NCBI GenBank assembly: GCA_023525715.1
Contig: CM042016.1
Coordinates: forward strand, 82,408,382-82,472,381
Direction: 5' to 3'
Length of the DNA: 64,000 bases
Source: Cichorium intybus
Taxonomy: Eukaryota > Streptophyta > Magnoliopsida > Asterales > Asteraceae
Each line of letters opens with the position of its first letter. Positions within the stretch are counted from its first letter, which is position 1. The position numbers and the translations under genes are program-made. Shown piece by piece: positions 59,934-64,000 of the stretch. The notes beneath the pieces were generated by a model. It had not been told where the DNA came from, ran no database searches, and saw only the letters and a program-made list of their open reading frames with translations.

Positions 59934-61189
59934 ATGGTTTAAGCGAACTAGGTCTTTGAGTGTAGAGTCCTAGACTTAAACCAAGAAGAGAGAGAGCCCC
60001 TATCACATGCGTGGAAAAGATACGGTTGCATATGTTAGAGTATGAGTTAAGTATAACTATTATGTTATATTATTATTTGTTGTTTTCTGTGTGTAAATAC
60101 AGATATGGAGTCAGATGAAGGATGAGTTGAGAAATTGGTAAGAGTCGGTTGGACCAATAGTGGATGATGAGACAAGATTTTGGCTGATATGAGATATTAA
60201 CCAATGAGAAGAAAATAAATTCAGCTAATTATGAGATGTCAACTGAATACGAGATGAGATTCCAGAATGACGAGATTCTAACTGATGATGAGATGTTAAG
60301 ATGAAATCCCGGTCGAGGCAAAATTCTAACTGATGATGAGAAAGAGTTTGAGCATATGTTGAGCATGAGCTAAGAGTTGAGATATGGGAGTGTAGCTGAG
60401 TACACTCAAGATTTGAGAACCGCGGTACGCAAGGTTTAACTAATGAGGAGACAAGATTTTGTTGCTATGAGGTATGCAAATAATTTTACTTAACATGTTA
60501 GCTGTAACGTGTCGCGCGTGTTTAATTGTTGATAATACATGTAATAGAATATGTATAAAATATGTAGACACGTAAAAGATCAATTGAGATTACATGTATT
60601 AGAGAATTGTGATTATAAAATGTAGTAATCGGCATTGAGATGAGAATCTCATGTCCATTTGAGGTAATGTTTACATATCACATAACGAGTGCTTTGTGAT
60701 TGTATATAACTGAGATTATAAATGGTTGCTTAATGAGTACTTAACAACCTTAGAAAAGTGTGTATAAAGAGTATATACATGGTAAATATATATATAAATT
60801 TTGATATTGTATATATATAGTGTTTGTTGTTACACAGATGTGACGAGACTTTTATGTACAAGTATTTTGTGGTTGAGACCATATATTTTGTAGGGCCACA
60901 TGACTAGTACTTATGATTGATCACAATGAATGGCTGAGATAGCCAAAAGAGTATGAGTTGGGAAAGACGAGGAGTGCGTAGCTGATTGCGCACCATAGCT
61001 GATTATGAGTTGATATGTTGAGTGTTAAATTCTACGAATTGGAGTTGTCACATAATGAGATATTTGTGACAGAGATGTTAGAGGACATTCGAATAACCAC
61101 ATAAAGAGTACTTTGTGGTATAATTGAGAGAACCTAGAGTGGTTCATATAGGCCTTATTGGCTTAGAGATTGAGTTAGTTACTGAGTAA

Positions 61190-61430
61190 ATATGGTTGAG
61201 ACCACATAATTGTGGGACCATATATTGAGTAAATGTGGTTGAGACCACATATTTTGTGGGATCATATATTGAGAAAAGGTGGTTGAGACCACATAATTAT
61301 GGGACCATATATCGAGTAAATATGATTGAGATCACATAATTGTGGGACCATATATCGAGTAAATGTGATTGAGATCACATATTTCGTGGGGCTACATATG
61401 GAGTAGCTGAGGTTGAGACCACATATTTCT
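61190..61430 (+). repeat. 43-44 bp tandem repeat, each unit with a hairpin
   Basis: Six units with GAGACCACAT or GAGATCACAT at 61198, 61241, 61285, 61328, 61371 and 61415 (spacing 43-44 bp). Each contains TGTGGT-TGAG-ACCACA or the co-changed TGTGAT-TGAG-ATCACA. Confidence 0.85.
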
Positions 61431-61577
61431 GTAGAACCACAAGACGAGTATCTTGTGGTTAGAGCAGTGAGGATCTTTGTGACTCAAACGAAAGGAGGAG
61501 TGACGGTTAGTCTATATGGCTTGACACCGTAAGGGAAAATTTCTAGAGTAGAAGAGGAGATGGATTGAAATCAGAAA

Positions 61578-61761
61578 ATGGTACGAGGTACCATGATTTG
61601 ATCAGAGGACGGTATGAGATACCGTAACACAGCGTTGAGTGCTGATAACAGAGAACGGTACGAAGTACTATGAGATAGTGTTGATTAGTGAGTTTGGAGA
61701 ACAGTACGGGGTACTGTAAGATACTATGAATGATGAGACCAAATGATGGTACGGGGTACCA
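61578..61761 (+). repeat. Array of GTAC-type hairpins
   Basis: Perfect dyads at 61578-61594 (ATGGTAC-GAG-GTACCAT), 61609-61625 (ACGGTAT-GAG-ATACCGT), 61701-61717 (ACAGTAC-GGG-GTACTGT) and 61747-61761 (TGGTAC-GGG-GTACCA), plus an imperfect one at 61655-61671. Confidence 0.85.
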
Positions 61762-63527
61762 AGAATTGAGCGAGAGTGGTGCTATAGTGTTGTGCTTGTG
61801 TGTAGACAGGCATGTACATTATGATGATGCAGAGTAATGAGACATGTACTATCCTTGCGTATGGATAGATATGAATGTAGCAGTAAGCTTGTCTGGCTTG
61901 AAACCTACGGGTTTAGAAGAGGACGAATCAGAGGCTGAGTAACAGTAAAGAGGTATTGTGAGATAATACAATGAGTAATACTATTGAAAAATGTTATTGT
62001 GAGTATGTGCATTTATCATGTAGTTGTGTTGAGTATGTGTGAGATTTCTTACATGTTGAACGAAATACAGTTTTATAAATATATAATGAGAAGATATGAG
62101 TTAAAAGAGAAAGAAAGTAATTGTAGTTGTGATTGATAGGATTCGTTCCTTAGCAATCAAACCAATTACTGCCAGTGAAATAAATGTGTGGGTGTGAAGA
62201 TGACAAAACTATTTATTCGTATGAGACGATAAATAATAGATTTTGTTATAATAATTTTGAATTATTTCTTGAGATTAACGAGATAGCCGAGTGATGAGAT
62301 ATGATCTCACCATAGAGATTGCGGTGACAGATGTTATTATTTGAGTCGTGTATAGGGATTACGGTGAGCCATACGTATGACCTATTGGTGTCATACGGAT
62401 GAATTAGAGATTACGGTGATAATGGCGGAGAAGTGGCGAGAGGAAAAGTCCTTACTGATTGTATGTCAGGAGGAATATATGCGGTTGCGTTGATAAATTA
62501 TTTGAAAATAAATTATTGAGTTTGATATAAATCTAATGATTATCGATTGAGTGAGAACGTGATGTGAATTGTCCACATAAGAGATGATATAATAAGCGAG
62601 TACATTGTGAGAAACAACATGAGGTATGTTGTTGAACTGAGATAAAAAGGAGTTAATTGGTAGAAGATTGTTAGTTGTATATTGGGTAAAAACCTAATAT
62701 GTGTGATGAGGAGGGAACAGAGATGAATGTGTTTTCAGAGAAGTTGAAGTCGGTTGTGGTGATGAGACAACTGAAACGGATTTTGTGTGATTAAAGTGTC
62801 GAGAGTTAAATAACAAATTCAGAGGAGGCGTGAGTGAAACTTGAGATAGTTTCTAATATTTTGTTATTTCTGAATTTTTATCCTAGTATTTACGAGCTAT
62901 GTTGATGAGAAATCAATTATTCACATGTTACGATATGAGAAGTAAATTAAGAGAGAATGTGAGCTTGGAATCGGTGAGACCGTTTTCTTTATTGAGTTAG
63001 AGTAAACCATTTAAGGAGATTGGAAATGGAAGTTAAATCTCAAATAGTTATTGAGATAAGTGTTATAGAAAGAGTGGATGGTACGCTGAGAATATGGCTC
63101 GATGTGAACCATAGATATAGGTGTGTGTAAGTGATGATAGAGATTGGAGTATCACTTGAAGAGTGAGGTGAAATACCTTCGTATCGGCAAAGCTATAACA
63201 AGGGAGTGCCCTGAAAGAGTGAGTGGTTGTCCATGTGAAATGGTAACAACCAATGTGGTTATAGAGATCATATTACGAGAATAATGGTGGGCGTAAAGAT
63301 TTTGCAGAAAGAAAAGTAGAGTAGGGAAGTTTTTGACTGTAATGTTAATCGAGGAAGCTTGAGTTTTATAGCTATATTATGAGTAAGTAACGTGTGACAA
63401 TATATATATATGTCATGTGAGATGACGAGATGATAATGTCATTATCATACGTGATGCATGATTACGGTGGTGAAATGGCTGTATCAGCCATGCCTAATCT
63501 AAGAGATTCCAAGGACGGAATCTTTTG

Positions 63528-63542
63528 AAGGGGGTAAGAACT
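63528..63542 (+). other. Gypsy-4 polypurine tract
   Basis: GAAGGGGGTAAGAAC before the 3' LTR, almost identical to that of gypsy-2. Confidence 0.75.
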
Positions 63543-64000
63543 TGTAATACCGTAATTTTAATTTATGGTAGAGTTATTTTAACTTTTGATATAAACGAGC
63601 ATAGATGATTTAAAACGTGAGTTACGATGTTTAAAAATTAATCAAAGAAAAGTAGAATGCTAAAAGAGATAAAAGAAACAAAGGAAAATGAAAATCAACA
63701 AAACCCGGGTCGGGTCACAAAACCCGGGTCGTGTTCAGCAGTAACCCGGGTCGGGTCACAAAACCCGGACCGTGTTGTGCTGGGTCTGAGGCGGTGAATT
63801 GCGGATCAAAACCCGGGGCGGGTTTGAAAGCCCGGGTCGGGTTTCGTGCGGGTATAAATTCGATTTTGCCCTCATTTAAACCATTTTCTCGACCCACAAA
63901 CATTCCAAATCGATTTTCAGAGCTTATGGAGGCGATTTTGAGTCAAATTAAAGCCGGAGATTCGTAGGGAAGTGTAAAGTGATGCGGATCTAACCCCGTA
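63543..64000 (+). repeat. Gypsy-4 3' LTR, partial
   Basis: Repeats 58154 onward with few substitutions (for example GATTTAAAACG for GAGTTAAAACG). Cut by the window end. Confidence 0.93.

Larger units (their letters stand above)
59934..63527 (+). other. Gypsy-4 non-coding interior
   Basis: 3.6 kb without an ORF of note. The plus strand is visibly poor in C and rich in GATGAG/TGAGA words. Many short inverted repeats have a TGAG, GAG or GGG loop, concentrated at 61190-61430 and 61578-61761. The last 40 bases keep a trace of the pol C-terminus seen in gypsy-2 (the EIP...SFEG segment). Confidence 0.7.
58154..64000 (+). mobile_element. Gypsy-4: large non-autonomous LTR element related to gypsy-2
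   Basis: 5' LTR 58154-59918, primer site, 3.6 kb non-coding interior, polypurine tract and the first 458 bp of a 3' LTR. The LTR start (TGTAATACCGTAATT compared with TGTAACACCGTGTTATT), the leader after the primer site (GGTTTAAGCGAACTA compared with GGTTTAAGTGAATTA) and the 3' end (GAGATTCC...TCTTTTGAAGGGGGTAAGAA) all resemble gypsy-2. It looks like a derivative that kept only the replication signals, a LARD-type element. Confidence 0.85.

Overview
The window is repeat-dense plant nuclear DNA, most likely from a eudicot. The composition of the retrotransposon families makes Asteraceae a reasonable but unproven guess. Evidence for a plant: Ty1/copia elements of Sirevirus type, two chromodomain Ty3/gypsy elements with tRNA-iMet primer sites, an Athila-like element with a tRNA-Asp primer site, Mutator (MULE) debris, a MULE-type Ulp1-like gene and long (TA)n tracts. 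I see no tRNA, rRNA, CRISPR array or ordinary multi-exon host gene in good condition.

Layout. (1) 1-9171: AT-rich DNA with three long (TA)n tracts, a 1.6-kb long-TIR element (200-1803), a MULE transposase relic (about 2165-2440), a decayed intron-containing Ulp1-protease-like gene (3000-6610), and a tandem pair of small charged-helix genes (7295-7672 and 8734-9056), each broken differently. (2) 9172-48208: one Sirevirus-like copia element (copia-1), split by three later insertions that can be excised exactly by their 5-bp target duplications: chromovirus gypsy-1 (16025-26433, AAAGT), chromovirus gypsy-2 (28964-36786, TACAC) and Athila-like gypsy-3 (36972-45451, CCTTC). Without them copia-1 is about 12.3 kb: LTR, long gag, pol, a 1.7-kb interval, a long env-like 3' ORF and 39 bp of 3' LTR. 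(3) 48209-about 58055: a second Sirevirus-like element (copia-2) in reverse orientation, inserted in the 3' LTR of copia-1 and missing its 5' end. (4) 58154-64000: gypsy-4, a non-autonomous relative of gypsy-2 with intact LTR, leader and polypurine tract but a non-coding, hairpin-rich interior; its 3' LTR runs off the window.

Most noteworthy. Copia-2 carries, antisense to itself, a compact TATA-driven gene for a tandem Agenet (Tudor-like) protein between pol and the env-like ORF. Copia-1 has a decayed antisense TATA/ATG frame in the same slot. The env-like ORFs of both copia elements and the 3' ORF of gypsy-3 are preceded by what look like their own core promoters. Gypsy-3 keeps gag-protease and an Athila 3' ORF but has no reverse transcriptase or integrase. 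Gypsy-2 and gypsy-4 share LTR dyads and hairpins whose two arms change together, and the interior of gypsy-4 contains two hairpin arrays with compensatory changes, which suggests selection on structure or on dimer-binding sites.

All coordinates and homology calls were made by eye. Splice sites and borders of decayed parts are approximate.
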